Positions 37,534 to 46,744 of a stretch of 64,000 bases of DNA are shown here, in pieces. Location of the stretch: contig NZ_CALSBP010000002.1 of assembly GCF_943373825.1 (NCBI RefSeq), positions 1,415,501 through 1,479,500 on the forward strand, given 5' to 3'. Under the pieces are notes generated by a model. The model was not told where the DNA came from. It made no database searches and saw only the letters and a program-made list of their open reading frames with translations. Position numbers and translations under genes: made by a program. The stretch is from Aquimarina spinulae. Lineage in GTDB: Bacteria; Bacteroidota; Bacteroidia; Flavobacteriales; Flavobacteriaceae. Each line of letters begins with the position of its first letter. The first letter of the stretch is position 1.

Positions 37534-39069
37534 ATGCTAACACTAAAAGGGAAAATAGAAATACAGGACTTTTTTGACATTATATTTAAAGAAGAATCGA
37601 TTGCAATAGACGAAAGTGTTCTAGCAACTGTAGAAGAAAGTTTTAATTTTTTAAAAGAATTTTCTGAAAATAAAATCATTTATGGTGTAAATACTGGTTT
37701 TGGGCCAATGGCACAATACAAAATAAACGATAAAGAAAGAAATCAACTACAATACAATTTAATAAGAAGTCATGCTTCGGGAACAGGAAATCCAATTCCT
37801 CCCATGTATGTAAAAGCAGCTATGTTAGCGCGTTTAAACACCCTGTGCCTAGGGTATTCTGGTGTTCATAAATCTGTTGTAGATGTTATGACTTCTTTGA
37901 TTAATAAAGATATTACTCCTCTTATTTATGAACATGGTGGTGTTGGTGCTAGTGGAGATTTGGTTCAATTAGCACATTTAGCCTTAACTCTTATTGGCGA
38001 AGGAGAAGTGTTTCATGAAGGAGAACAAAAAAACACTAAAGAAGTTTTTGAACAAGAAAATATCAATCCCATTACGATTGCTTTACGAGAAGGACTTGGC
38101 TTAATGAACGGTACATCTGTGATGACTGGAGTGGGGTTAGTAAATACGATTTATACCAGAAGACTATTAAACTGGATGATTACGGCTTCATGTGCAATTA
38201 ATGAAATTGTAAAAGCGTATGATGACCATTTATCACAAGAATTAAATCATGCAAAAAAGCATGTAGGACAGCAACAAATTGCTAAGCAAATGCGAGAGCA
38301 TTTAGAAAGTAGTTCTTTAATCAGAAAAAGAGAAGAGTATCTATATACCGATCAAACTGAAGTAACTGTTTTTAAAGAGAAGGTTCAGGAATACTATTCA
38401 TTACGTTGTGTTCCTCAAATATTAGGCCCGGTTTTAGACACTTTAAACAATATTGAAAAAATCCTAATAGAAGAAGTTAACTCTGCTAATGATAATCCTA
38501 TTATCGATGTTAAAGAAAAACACGTATATCATGGAGGTAATTTTCATGGAGACTATGTTTCTTTAGAAATGGATAAGTTAAAAATTGTGGTTACCAAATT
38601 ATCGATGTTGGCAGAACGTCAATTAAATTACTTATTAAATTCTAAATTAAACGATATACTTCCTCCTTTTGTAAATCTTGCTAAACTAGGCTTAAACTTT
38701 GGAATGCAAGGAGTACAATTTACAGCTACATCTACTACAGCAGAAAACCAAATGCTATCAAACCCGATGTATGTGCATAGTATCCCTAATAATAATGACA
38801 ATCAAGATATTGTAAGTATGGGAACAAATGCTGCCCTGATTACAAAAAAGGTTATAGAAAATGCTTTTGAAGTTGTTGCGATAGAACTAATAACTGTTGT
38901 TCAGGCAATAGAATATTTAGATGTAAAAGATCAAGTTTCTACGAATACAAAAAAGATGTATGATGCTATACGAAATATAGTTCCTATATTTACAGAAGAT
39001 GTTGTTATGTACCCCTATGTGAATCAAGTAAAAGATTTTATTATTAATAATGAAACCATAGAAGCGTGA
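37534..39069 (+). CDS. tal: Tyrosine ammonia-lyase (FjTAL-like), starter-unit enzyme
   Basis: A 511-residue member of the aromatic amino acid ammonia-lyase family. The MIO cofactor triad is Ala139-Ser140-Gly141 in GGVGASGDLVQL. The substrate-selectivity pair is Ser79-His80 (LIRSHASGTG), as in the characterised F. johnsoniae tyrosine ammonia-lyase, which this protein closely resembles from memory throughout (IIYGVNTGFGPMAQY, VHSIPNNNDNQDIVSMGTN). It should convert L-Tyr to p-coumarate and ammonia, giving the aryl starter for flexirubin polyene synthesis. It is first in the long + strand gene run; the next gene overlaps its stop by one base. Histidase is less likely. Confidence 0.9.
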   Translation: MLTLKGKIEIQDFFDIIFKEESIAIDESVLATVEESFNFLKEFSENKIIYGVNTGFGPMAQYKINDKERNQLQYNLIRSHASGTGNPIPPMYVKAAMLARLNTLCLGYSGVHKSVVDVMTSLINKDITPLIYEHGGVGASGDLVQLAHLALTLIGEGEVFHEGEQKNTKEVFEQENINPITIALREGLGLMNGTSVMTGVGLVNTIYTRRLLNWMITASCAINEIVKAYDDHLSQELNHAKKHVGQQQIAKQMREHLESSSLIRKREEYLYTDQTEVTVFKEKVQEYYSLRCVPQILGPVLDTLNNIEKILIEEVNSANDNPIIDVKEKHVYHGGNFHGDYVSLEMDKLKIVVTKLSMLAERQLNYLLNSKLNDILPPFVNLAKLGLNFGMQGVQFTATSTTAENQMLSNPMYVHSIPNNNDNQDIVSMGTNAALITKKVIENAFEVVAIELITVVQAIEYLDVKDQVSTNTKKMYDAIRNIVPIFTEDVVMYPYVNQVKDFIINNETIEA

Positions 39070-40196
39070 TGAAAACTAAACATTTTTTAATTTTTGTAAT
39101 TTCTCTTTGTTCGCTAGTAGGATCTGCTCAAGAACTAGCATTAGCAAAATTTGACGGTAAATTTGGTTATCTTACAAAATCAGGTGACTGGCAAATACCC
39201 GCAACATTAGATGTTGCAAAAAACTTTTCTGAAGATCTAGCTGCTGCAAGAAAAGGTAAACTATGGGGATTTATAAATAGAAAAGGAGAATGGGTTATTG
39301 AGCCTGGTTTCGATAAAGTTAAAGCTTTTAGTTCTGGTATAGCTGTCGTTTTAAAAAGTAAAGAATGGTTTTATATCAATACCAAAGGAGAGAAAATCCT
39401 TACCAATGTTGATTCTGACAAAATTTATGATTTCAAAGACGGTTTTGCTATCGTACGAAAAGAAGATAAAGTAGGTTTTATCAATACCAAAGGAGAGACT
39501 ACAGTAGCTCCAAAATTTTCGAAAGCATTCAATTTTAGAAATGGATATGCAAAAGTAAGAGAGGGTGAAAAATGGGGATTAATTGATCCTTCTGGTAATT
39601 ATTTTGTAAAAACAACCTATGATGGCGTGAGCAATGTCTATCACAATATAATTGTAGCTACTAAAGGCCTTCGTCATGGATTGATTATTAAAGGAGAGTT
39701 TAAAGAAGTATCAGGAGCTCAAAAAATATGGGATTTCTCTGTAAATGGAGAATATACTTATGCCAAAAAAAATGATAAAATTGGATTTATCAATAAAAAT
39801 GGAGAATGGATAATTGAGCCCGCATATGATAAAGTAAGAGCTTTTAATAATGGATTAGCACCTGTATTAAAAGATGGTAAATGGGGATATATTAACGTTA
39901 GTGGCGAAACTGTAATTCCTTTTAAATTCAGAGATGCAGAAATATTTAGTGCTGATGGACTAGCTCCTGTTAAAACTAAAAAACTTTGGGGATTCGTAAA
40001 TACAAAAGGAGAACTCATTATAGAAGAAAAATATGAAATTACTGCTGGTGGTTTTTCTGTTTTTAAAAAAAATGCACAAAAAGGTTTTGTAAATGGCTTA
40101 GCAAGAGTTAAACAAAAAAAATCTTGGTGTTATCTAAACACTAAAGGAGAAATACTTAAAAACTTGTGGTTTGAAAATTTAGAATTATTTAATTAA
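39069..40196 (+). CDS. Secreted WG-repeat protein
   Basis: 375 residues from the ATG that overlaps the tal stop (TGATG). A signal peptide (ending LVGSAQ) precedes about nine WG-type repeats such as KWGYINVSGETVIPFKF, LWGFVNTKGELIIEEKY and KIGFINKNGEWIIEPAY. Each repeat is about 40-48 residues. WG repeats are beta-rich and of unknown function. Its coupling to tal and position before the ketoreductase suggest a pigment-related or envelope role, but nothing in the sequence shows one. Confidence 0.82.
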   Translation: MKTKHFLIFVISLCSLVGSAQELALAKFDGKFGYLTKSGDWQIPATLDVAKNFSEDLAAARKGKLWGFINRKGEWVIEPGFDKVKAFSSGIAVVLKSKEWFYINTKGEKILTNVDSDKIYDFKDGFAIVRKEDKVGFINTKGETTVAPKFSKAFNFRNGYAKVREGEKWGLIDPSGNYFVKTTYDGVSNVYHNIIVATKGLRHGLIIKGEFKEVSGAQKIWDFSVNGEYTYAKKNDKIGFINKNGEWIIEPAYDKVRAFNNGLAPVLKDGKWGYINVSGETVIPFKFRDAEIFSADGLAPVKTKKLWGFVNTKGELIIEEKYEITAGGFSVFKKNAQKGFVNGLARVKQKKSWCYLNTKGEILKNLWFENLELFN

Positions 40197-40252
40197 TACT
40201 TATTAATCTTTATCTAAAATCGATTGAAATAACTATTACATCTTACAAATAA

Positions 40253-40984
40253 ATGAAGTGTGCTTTAATAACAGGTGGCTCGAGGGGAATTGGAAAAGCA
40301 ATTTGCATACAACTCGCTAAAGACACCGATTATCATATATTAATTAATTACAATAGTAACGAAACTGCTGCAAAGCAAACTCTTACAGAAATAGAAGCCA
40401 ATGGCGGAACTGCAGAAATTATTCAATTTAATGTAGTTGATGCTGATCAGGTAAAAACAAAACTAGATACTTGGCAAGAGAATAATAAAGACGCTATAAT
40501 TGAAGTCATCATAAATAATGCGGGAATCACAAAGGACAACCTATTCATGTGGATGACCCAAAATGATTGGCAAAATGTTATTAACACCTCTCTTGATGGT
40601 TTTTATAATGTAACAAATCATTTAATTCAAAAATTATTACGAAACAGATATGGTAGAATTATAAATATTGCTTCTGTATCTGGAGTTAAGGGAACAGCTG
40701 GACAAACTAATTATTCTGCCGCTAAAGGTGCTATAATCGGAGCTACAAAAGCTCTTGCACAAGAAATAGCAAAAAGAAATATCACAGTAAATGCTGTTGC
40801 TCCGGGGTTTATTAGAACCGACATGACCAATGAGTTAGATGAAAAAGAACTTAAAAAGTTAATTCCAGCCAATAGATTTGGAGAAGCCGAAGAAGTAGCG
40901 CATATCGTATCGTTTTTAGCCTCCAAAAAAGCTTCATATATTACAGGTGAAGTGATTAATATAAACGGCGGAATTTACTCGTAA
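40253..40984 (+). CDS. FabG-like 3-oxoacyl-ACP reductase
   Basis: A 243-residue short-chain dehydrogenase. The NADPH motif is TGGSRGIGKAIC near residue 7; the catalytic Ser, Tyr and Lys are in NIASVSG and TNYSAAKG. The ending SKKASYITGEVININGG is FabG-typical. In the pigment pathway it would reduce beta-ketoacyl-ACP intermediates in each polyene cycle, as ApeQ does in aryl polyene clusters. It lies between the WG gene and a ketosynthase 15 bp away. Confidence 0.9.
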   Translation: MKCALITGGSRGIGKAICIQLAKDTDYHILINYNSNETAAKQTLTEIEANGGTAEIIQFNVVDADQVKTKLDTWQENNKDAIIEVIINNAGITKDNLFMWMTQNDWQNVINTSLDGFYNVTNHLIQKLLRNRYGRIINIASVSGVKGTAGQTNYSAAKGAIIGATKALAQEIAKRNITVNAVAPGFIRTDMTNELDEKELKKLIPANRFGEAEEVAHIVSFLASKKASYITGEVININGGIYS

Positions 40985-40999
40985 ATTAATTCTGAATAT

Positions 41000-42223
41000 A
41001 TGAGAAGAGTTGTAATCACGGGAATGGGTATATATTCTTGTATTGGTAAAAACCTCGAAGAAGTAAAAACATCATTATACAACGGGACATCTGGAATTGT
41101 TTTTGATGAAAAAAGAAAAGAATTCGGATATCGTTCTTGTTTAACAGGAATGGTAGCAGAACCAGAATTAAATAAATTACTTTCCCGAAGACAGCGTATT
41201 AGTCTAGGGCAAGAAGGAACATACGCTTATATAGCTACACTCGAAGCTTTAAAAAATGCGAATATAGATCAGTCTTTCCTTGATCAAAATGAAGTTGGTA
41301 TCCTTTATGGGAATGATAGTACTGCGCAATCGGTTATTGAATCTGTAGAAAAGATTAGAGAAAAAAAAGATACCACATTAGTAGGTTCAGGAGCAATTTT
41401 TAGAGGAATGAACTCTTCTGTAACTATGAATCTCTCTACAATTTTTAAACTTAGAGGAATAAACTTTACTATTAGTGCAGCATGTGCCAGTGGATCCCAT
41501 GCTATCGGAATGGCATATCAGTTTATAAAAAGCGGATTACAAGACTGTATTGTTTGCGGAGGAGCTCAGGAAATAAACCAGCTTGCCATGGGAAGTTTTG
41601 ATGGTTTAGGAGTATTCTCTACAAATACAGAACATCCAGAAAAAGCCTCTCGACCATTTGATACTAATCGTGATGGATTGGTTCCAAGTGGTGGATCTGC
41701 CACACTTATCGTAGAAAGTTATGAATCCGCAATCAAAAGAGGAGCAACAATTCTTGGAGAAATTATAGGATATGGGTTTTCTTCAAATGGTGAACACATT
41801 TCTACTCCTAACGTTGATGGCCCGTCAAGAGCTATGAAAAAAGCACTCCTGCAAGCAGATATTGAAACATCGGCTATAGATTATGTAAATGCCCATGCAA
41901 CCTCAACCCCTGTTGGAGATGCCAATGAAGCAAAAGCGATCTATAATGTTTTTGGAAAAAACGGACCACATGTAAGCTCTACAAAATCAATGACAGGGCA
42001 CGAATGTTGGATGGCAGGAGCTAGTGAAGTCATCTATTCTATGCTCATGATGCAACATTCTTTTATTGCACCAAATATAAATTTGGAGCAGCCAGATGAA
42101 GATGCAGCCAAACTAAATTTGGTTAATAAAACTCTAGATAAAAAAATTGATGTATTTTTGTCTAATTCTTTTGGATTTGGGGGAACAAATTCCGCATTAA
42201 TAATAAAAAAATTTAATAAATAG
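41000..42223 (+). CDS. Beta-ketoacyl-ACP synthase (FabF-like), intact triad
   Basis: A 407-residue condensing enzyme with the full Cys-His-His triad: Cys162 in SAACASGSHAIG, His299 in VNAHATSTPVGD and His334 in SMTGHECWMAG. It would condense malonyl-ACP onto a growing chain in the aryl polyene or the resorcinol branch. The adjacent ACP gene starts 3 bp after it, suggesting they act together. Confidence 0.92.
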   Translation: MRRVVITGMGIYSCIGKNLEEVKTSLYNGTSGIVFDEKRKEFGYRSCLTGMVAEPELNKLLSRRQRISLGQEGTYAYIATLEALKNANIDQSFLDQNEVGILYGNDSTAQSVIESVEKIREKKDTTLVGSGAIFRGMNSSVTMNLSTIFKLRGINFTISAACASGSHAIGMAYQFIKSGLQDCIVCGGAQEINQLAMGSFDGLGVFSTNTEHPEKASRPFDTNRDGLVPSGGSATLIVESYESAIKRGATILGEIIGYGFSSNGEHISTPNVDGPSRAMKKALLQADIETSAIDYVNAHATSTPVGDANEAKAIYNVFGKNGPHVSSTKSMTGHECWMAGASEVIYSMLMMQHSFIAPNINLEQPDEDAAKLNLVNKTLDKKIDVFLSNSFGFGGTNSALIIKKFNK

Positions 42224-42226
42224 AAT

Positions 42227-42475
42227 ATGGATAAAGAAGTTATTATTGAAAAGATAAACGACTTTCTTATTGATGAGTTTGAAGTAGAAGAGGAAAATAT
42301 TTCTCCAGAAGCAAACTTAAAAGAGACTCTTGAGCTAGATAGCTTAGATTTTGTTGATCTTGTAGTAGCTGTAGAATCCAATTTTGGTGTAAAATTAATA
42401 GGCGAAGATTTTATAAATGTTGTAACACTTCAAAATTTTTACGATCTTATAGAGAATAAAATAAAATCGCTATAA
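42227..42475 (+). CDS. Acyl carrier protein
   Basis: An 82-residue ACP. The phosphopantetheine attachment Ser lies in ETLELDSLDFVDLVVAVE, and the helices around it are typical. It is the first of two ACPs in the locus, so it may serve a different branch from the one at 53031. No phosphopantetheinyl transferase is found in the window. Confidence 0.93.
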   Translation: MDKEVIIEKINDFLIDEFEVEEENISPEANLKETLELDSLDFVDLVVAVESNFGVKLIGEDFINVVTLQNFYDLIENKIKSL

Positions 42476-42481
42476 ACATTT

Positions 42482-43366
42482 ATGACTACTGAATGGAAAG
42501 GAAAGTCCAGAGGTACAGTATTTGGGTATAAAATATTTGTTTTCTTTATTAAAAAAGTTGGCTTAGGCTCTGCCTATTTTATTTTATACTTTGTTGCTGT
42601 ATATTTTTGTTTTTTTGCCTTATCTAGTAGTAGATCTATATATTACTATTTAAATAAGAGACTTAAATACCCTAGATTTAAGAGTATTTTAAAAATATTC
42701 CAAAGCTATTATGTTTTTGGCCAGACTATTATTGATAAAGTAGCTATATCATCAGGCCTTAGAAACAAATTCACTTATGAGTTTGATGGCGTAGAACTCA
42801 TAAACGAAACCTTGAAGGAAAAAAAAGGAGGTATTCTTATTAGTGCACATCTTGGTAATTTTGAGATTGCTGAACATTTTTTTGGTGAGTTAGAGGAAAA
42901 TGCTGCAATTAGTCTTTTAACTACAGACATAGAACATACTGCAATTAAGAACTATCTTGATAGTGTGACCTCTAAATCTAATATTAAATTTATTTTCATC
43001 AAAGAAGATCTTTCTCATATCTTTCAAATTAATGCCGCTTTGGCTAGAAATGAAATTGTATGCATTACAGGAGACCGTTATTTTGAAGGTTCTAAATATT
43101 TAACACAAGATTTATTGGGGCAAGAAGCCAAGTTCCCTTCTGGACCTTTTATGCTAGCCTCTAGATTAAAAGTACCTGTACTTTTTGTGTATGTTATGAA
43201 AGAAACGAATACACATTACCACCTTTATGCCAGAAAAGCTAAAGCAAAACATAGGGATGCCAAAGAATTACTAAAAGAATACACAGAAAGCTTAAAATGG
43301 ATGTTAGACAAGTATCCATTACAATGGTTTAACTATTTCGATTTTTGGAATGTAAATAATAAGTAA
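42482..43366 (+). CDS. LpxL/HtrB-like acyltransferase
   Basis: A 294-residue protein with an N-terminal membrane segment (about 25-48) and the lipid A acyltransferase-type active site: His123 and Glu128 in ISAHLGNFEIAEHF. Later GDRYFEGSKYL and FPSGPFMLASRLKVPVLFVY are family-like. In this context it is more likely to move an aryl polyene chain from ACP to an acceptor (as proposed for ApeD-type enzymes) than to make lipid A. The acceptor could be the dialkylresorcinol. Confidence 0.85.
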   Translation: MTTEWKGKSRGTVFGYKIFVFFIKKVGLGSAYFILYFVAVYFCFFALSSSRSIYYYLNKRLKYPRFKSILKIFQSYYVFGQTIIDKVAISSGLRNKFTYEFDGVELINETLKEKKGGILISAHLGNFEIAEHFFGELEENAAISLLTTDIEHTAIKNYLDSVTSKSNIKFIFIKEDLSHIFQINAALARNEIVCITGDRYFEGSKYLTQDLLGQEAKFPSGPFMLASRLKVPVLFVYVMKETNTHYHLYARKAKAKHRDAKELLKEYTESLKWMLDKYPLQWFNYFDFWNVNNK

Positions 43367-43367
43367 A

Positions 43368-44291
43368 ATGAAACATGTTTTAGTGATCCATTATTCGCAG
43401 TCTGGGCAGTTGACAGAAATTGTTAAAAACATAGCTTTCCCTATGGCTTCTTCTGAAGAAATAAAGGTAACCCATCACAAAATTGAAATGGAAAACCCCT
43501 ATCCATTTCCATGGAACAAAAAAGCTTTTTTTGGGGTTTTTCCAGAAACATTTCTTCAGGTACCAGAAAAAACAAAACCTCTTCCTGAAGAAATAACAAA
43601 TCAAAAATATGATCTGGTAATACTAGGTTATCAAATTTGGTATCTAACTCCATCGCTACCTACCACTTCGTTTTTAAACACTGCAGAGGCCAAAAAAATT
43701 CTATCAGGAACACCTGTAATAACCGTAATAGGATGCAGGAATATGTGGATTATGGCGCAGGAAAAAATGAAGAAAAAATTAAACCAACTAAATGCAAACT
43801 TAGTTGGACATATTGTTCTTACAGATCGCCATCTCAACCATATTAGCCTCATTACAATTTCGCATTGGATGTTTTCTGGAAAAAAAGGAAACTATTTGGG
43901 TGTTTTCCCTAAGCCTGGGGTCTCTCAAAAAGATATTGATGAATCGGTAAAATTTGGACATGTAATTTCAAAACACATAGCCAAAAACAATTATGATACG
44001 CTGCAAAATGATCTTTTGCTCGAAAAAGCAGTAAAAATTAAGCCCTTTTTAATTATTGTAGATAAGCGCGGGAATATTTTATTTTCAAAATGGGCAAAAT
44101 TTATTATTGCTAAAGGAAAGAAAAACAGCCAAAAAAGGTTTTTTTGGGAGAAAATGTTTAATAAATATTTATTATTTGCTATTTGGTTTATTGCTCCTAT
44201 AGTTTTTATTTTATTTTTGTTAACTTATTTATTCTTGATTCCGAAAATTAGAAAAGATAAAAAATATTATTCATCTGTAGAAGTAAAATAG
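43368..44291 (+). CDS. darA: Dialkylresorcinol condensing enzyme DarA
   Basis: A 307-residue protein. The N-terminus is flavodoxin-like (VLVIHYSQSGQLTEIVKN) with YDLVILGYQIWYLTPSLPTT in the middle and a C-terminal membrane segment (about 265-292). This layout matches DarA, which with DarB joins two beta-keto fatty acyl chains into 2,5-dialkyl-1,3-cyclohexanedione for aromatisation to a dialkylresorcinol. darB follows 12 bp later. The name rests on recognition of the family plus the DarAB pairing. Confidence 0.85.
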   Translation: MKHVLVIHYSQSGQLTEIVKNIAFPMASSEEIKVTHHKIEMENPYPFPWNKKAFFGVFPETFLQVPEKTKPLPEEITNQKYDLVILGYQIWYLTPSLPTTSFLNTAEAKKILSGTPVITVIGCRNMWIMAQEKMKKKLNQLNANLVGHIVLTDRHLNHISLITISHWMFSGKKGNYLGVFPKPGVSQKDIDESVKFGHVISKHIAKNNYDTLQNDLLLEKAVKIKPFLIIVDKRGNILFSKWAKFIIAKGKKNSQKRFFWEKMFNKYLLFAIWFIAPIVFILFLLTYLFLIPKIRKDKKYYSSVEVK

Positions 44292-44303
44292 GAAGACGTT
44301 AAA

Positions 44304-45437
44304 ATGAAGGAAGTTTATATTACACGAATATCAAAATTTTTACCAAATTCTCCCATTAGTAATGATGAGATGGAAGATAAGCTAGGTGTTATAGATGGGA
44401 AGACATCTAAAGGTCGAAGAATTGTATTACGTAATAATAAAATAAAAACCAGATACTATGCAATTGATAATAGCGGAAACATAACACATAATAATGCTCA
44501 GCTTGCAAAAGAAGCTGTAGAATTATTATGTGATGATACTTTTAAATCTTCTGATATAGAATTATTATCATGCGGTACTTCTAGCCCTGATCAAATATTA
44601 CCATCGCACGCAGCTATGGTTCATGGGTTTTTGAAAAACGGAAATATCGAAATTAACTCACCTTCGGGAGCTTGTTGTTCTGGTATGAATGCATTAAAGT
44701 ATGGCTACCTGGCAATTAAATCAGGACAAAATACCAATGCCGTTTGCACAGGGTCTGAGCGAACATCGTCATGGATGAAATCAGACGTTTTCAAAAATGA
44801 AGTAGAGCATTTAAAAAAATTAGACGAAACACCGATTTTGGCCTTTAATAAAGATTTCTTACGCTGGATGTTATCCGATGGTGCCGGCGCGTTTCTTTTA
44901 GAAGACCAACCTAATGGAGATCTCCCTTTAAGAATTGAATGGATGGAAGGCTATTCTTATGCACATGAAATAGAAGCATGTATGTATGCAGGAGGGGATA
45001 AATTAGATAATGGCTTATTAAAACCCTGGAGTGAATACCCATCAGAAGAATGGGCTCAGAGATCCCTATTTGCAATGAAACAGGATGTAAAACTACTGGG
45101 AGAAAATATTCTTACAAAAGGAGTAGATAGTCTAAAAATGGCTCTAGAAAAAAATAAAATAAAGCCTCAAGATATTACCTATTACCTTCCTCATATATCT
45201 TCGTATTATTTTAAAGAAAATTTATACCAGGAAATGAAAGATAATGGCGTAGAGATTCCTTGGGAAAATTGGTTTATGAATTTAAGTAATGTAGGAAATG
45301 TTGGAGCAGCATCTATCTATATAATGCTCGAAGAGTTAGTTGCTTCTGGAAACCTTAAAAAAGGTGATAAAATATTATTATCAGTTCCCGAAAGCGCAAG
45401 ATTTTCTTACACATATGCCTGTTTAACTGTATGTTAA
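44304..45437 (+). CDS. darB: DarB, KAS III-like ketosynthase
   Basis: A 377-residue FabH-like enzyme. The nucleophile region is SPSGACCSGMNALKYG, with Cys125 the likely active Cys (Cys124 adjacent). A conserved His-Asn layout follows (LPHISSYYF, NLSNVGNVGAAS). It should take a beta-ketoacyl-ACP and condense it with the DarA-bound partner. Immediately downstream of darA, as in other dialkylresorcinol clusters. Confidence 0.88.
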   Translation: MKEVYITRISKFLPNSPISNDEMEDKLGVIDGKTSKGRRIVLRNNKIKTRYYAIDNSGNITHNNAQLAKEAVELLCDDTFKSSDIELLSCGTSSPDQILPSHAAMVHGFLKNGNIEINSPSGACCSGMNALKYGYLAIKSGQNTNAVCTGSERTSSWMKSDVFKNEVEHLKKLDETPILAFNKDFLRWMLSDGAGAFLLEDQPNGDLPLRIEWMEGYSYAHEIEACMYAGGDKLDNGLLKPWSEYPSEEWAQRSLFAMKQDVKLLGENILTKGVDSLKMALEKNKIKPQDITYYLPHISSYYFKENLYQEMKDNGVEIPWENWFMNLSNVGNVGAASIYIMLEELVASGNLKKGDKILLSVPESARFSYTYACLTVC

Positions 45438-45438
45438 G

Positions 45439-45870
45439 ATGAAAAAATTAAACCTACCTATTACAGATATCAAACATTTAATACCACAAAAAGAGCCTTT
45501 CGAAATGGTAGACTCTTTGTTAGCCTTTTCGGAGACAAGTGTTTCGTCTTCCTTCAAAATTACAGAAGGTAACCTTTTTCTAAAAGACGATCTATTTTTA
45601 GAACCAGGAATTATCGAAAATATGGCGCAAACTGTGGCATTGCACACAGGATATGATTATTTTCTTAGAGACGAACCCGCTCCAACAGGGTATATAGGAT
45701 CTGTAAAAAAAGTAGAAATTTTTTATCTCCCAAAATTAAATGAGATTATAACTACCAAAGCCGAAATTTTACACGAGTTCATGGGAGTTACTATGGTAAA
45801 AATCGAAGTGTTTAACACAGAAAAAGAAGTGATCGCTTCTGGACAAATGAAAACTGTTATTGCTAGCTAG
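45439..45870 (+). CDS. FabZ-like hotdog protein, Glu kept but catalytic His missing
   Basis: A 143-residue single-hotdog protein. It has IKHLIPQKEPFEMVDSLL at the start and EPGIIENMAQTVALHTG with Glu60 at the FabZ catalytic Glu position. The GHFPG motif that holds the FabZ catalytic His is replaced by GNLFLKDDLFLEPG. On its own it should not dehydrate. It may be half of a mixed dimer with the protein at 58203. It starts one base after the darB stop. Confidence 0.8.
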   Translation: MKKLNLPITDIKHLIPQKEPFEMVDSLLAFSETSVSSSFKITEGNLFLKDDLFLEPGIIENMAQTVALHTGYDYFLRDEPAPTGYIGSVKKVEIFYLPKLNEIITTKAEILHEFMGVTMVKIEVFNTEKEVIASGQMKTVIAS

Positions 45871-45873
45871 TTA

Positions 45874-46329
45874 ATGGATAAAGTCAAAACATTAGATATC
45901 GCTAAATTCCTACCGCATCGCGCTCCTTTTTTAATGGTCGACAAAGTGCTATCTATAGATGACGAACATGTAGCAACCTCATTTAATATAAAATCAGATT
46001 GCATTTTTGTTAACGATTCTTTTTTTAGCGAAATAGGTATGGTAGAAAATGCTGCTCAAACCTGTTCTTCGATCGTTGGCAAAAGTTATTTTGAAGACGA
46101 TGACCTAGAAGGCGAAGGCACCAAACTTATTGGTTTTATTAGTGCAATCAAAAAAGTTGTGGTTTACGGTTGTCCCAAAATAGGAGAAACAATAATTTCT
46201 AAAGCTGTTTTAAAATCCCGATTTGACACAGAGCAATATAGCATGTGTACATTAGAATGCACTATTCATGAAACAGATAAAGAATTATTATCTTGTGAAA
46301 TAAATTTATTTATTCAGGAAATGAAATAA
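45874..46329 (+). CDS. Second FabZ-like hotdog protein, Glu kept but catalytic His missing
   Basis: A 151-residue protein similar in layout to its neighbour. It has the FabZ-like FLPHRAPFLMVDKVL and Glu58 in IGMVENAAQTCSS, but CIFVNDSFFSEIG replaces the GHFPG motif. The two genes are 3 bp apart and look like tandem paralogues. In aryl polyene systems, ApeP is a comparable partner lacking an independent active site (from memory). Function inferred: dehydratase subunit or chain-binding partner. Confidence 0.8.
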   Translation: MDKVKTLDIAKFLPHRAPFLMVDKVLSIDDEHVATSFNIKSDCIFVNDSFFSEIGMVENAAQTCSSIVGKSYFEDDDLEGEGTKLIGFISAIKKVVVYGCPKIGETIISKAVLKSRFDTEQYSMCTLECTIHETDKELLSCEINLFIQEMK

Positions 46330-46336
46330 TGCTCTT

Positions 46337-46744
46337 ATGAAAGAAAGTGAAGTTCCACAGGACAAAAGTAATTTAGAATCTGCCAATTTTAGAGAGTTAT
46401 GTTATGCGGTTAATGATAATGGAGAATACATAACAACAAACAGTAGCGGATGGGATCCTAAAACCATAGCATTAAGCAATGCTATACAAGAAATAAATGA
46501 ACGGGTACAGGATGCGCAGGCCAGGGTTTTAAACAATCAAACAAGCCCAATAGAATATTATATGGAACTACATAAAATGGATATTACCATTTTAGCTAGC
46601 TATGTTGGTCTATGGAAATGGCGCGTTAAAAGGCACTTTAAACCAAAAGTGTTTCAAAAGCTATCTCAAAAAATATTACAAAAATACGCTGATGTTTTCG
46701 AAATCACCGTAGACCAATTAAAACACATTGAACATGGAAATTAA
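46337..46744 (+). CDS. Small helical protein of the pigment locus, unknown function
   Basis: A 135-residue, probably alpha-helical protein with no signal peptide or known domain. It has an aromatic-rich stretch (ITILASYVGLWKWRVKRHFK) and ends EITVDQLKHIEHGN. Its last 11 bases overlap the next gene, implying coupled translation with the BtrH-like protein. A carrier or chaperone for that protein is a reasonable guess, but unsupported by motif. Confidence 0.7.
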   Translation: MKESEVPQDKSNLESANFRELCYAVNDNGEYITTNSSGWDPKTIALSNAIQEINERVQDAQARVLNNQTSPIEYYMELHKMDITILASYVGLWKWRVKRHFKPKVFQKLSQKILQKYADVFEITVDQLKHIEHGN

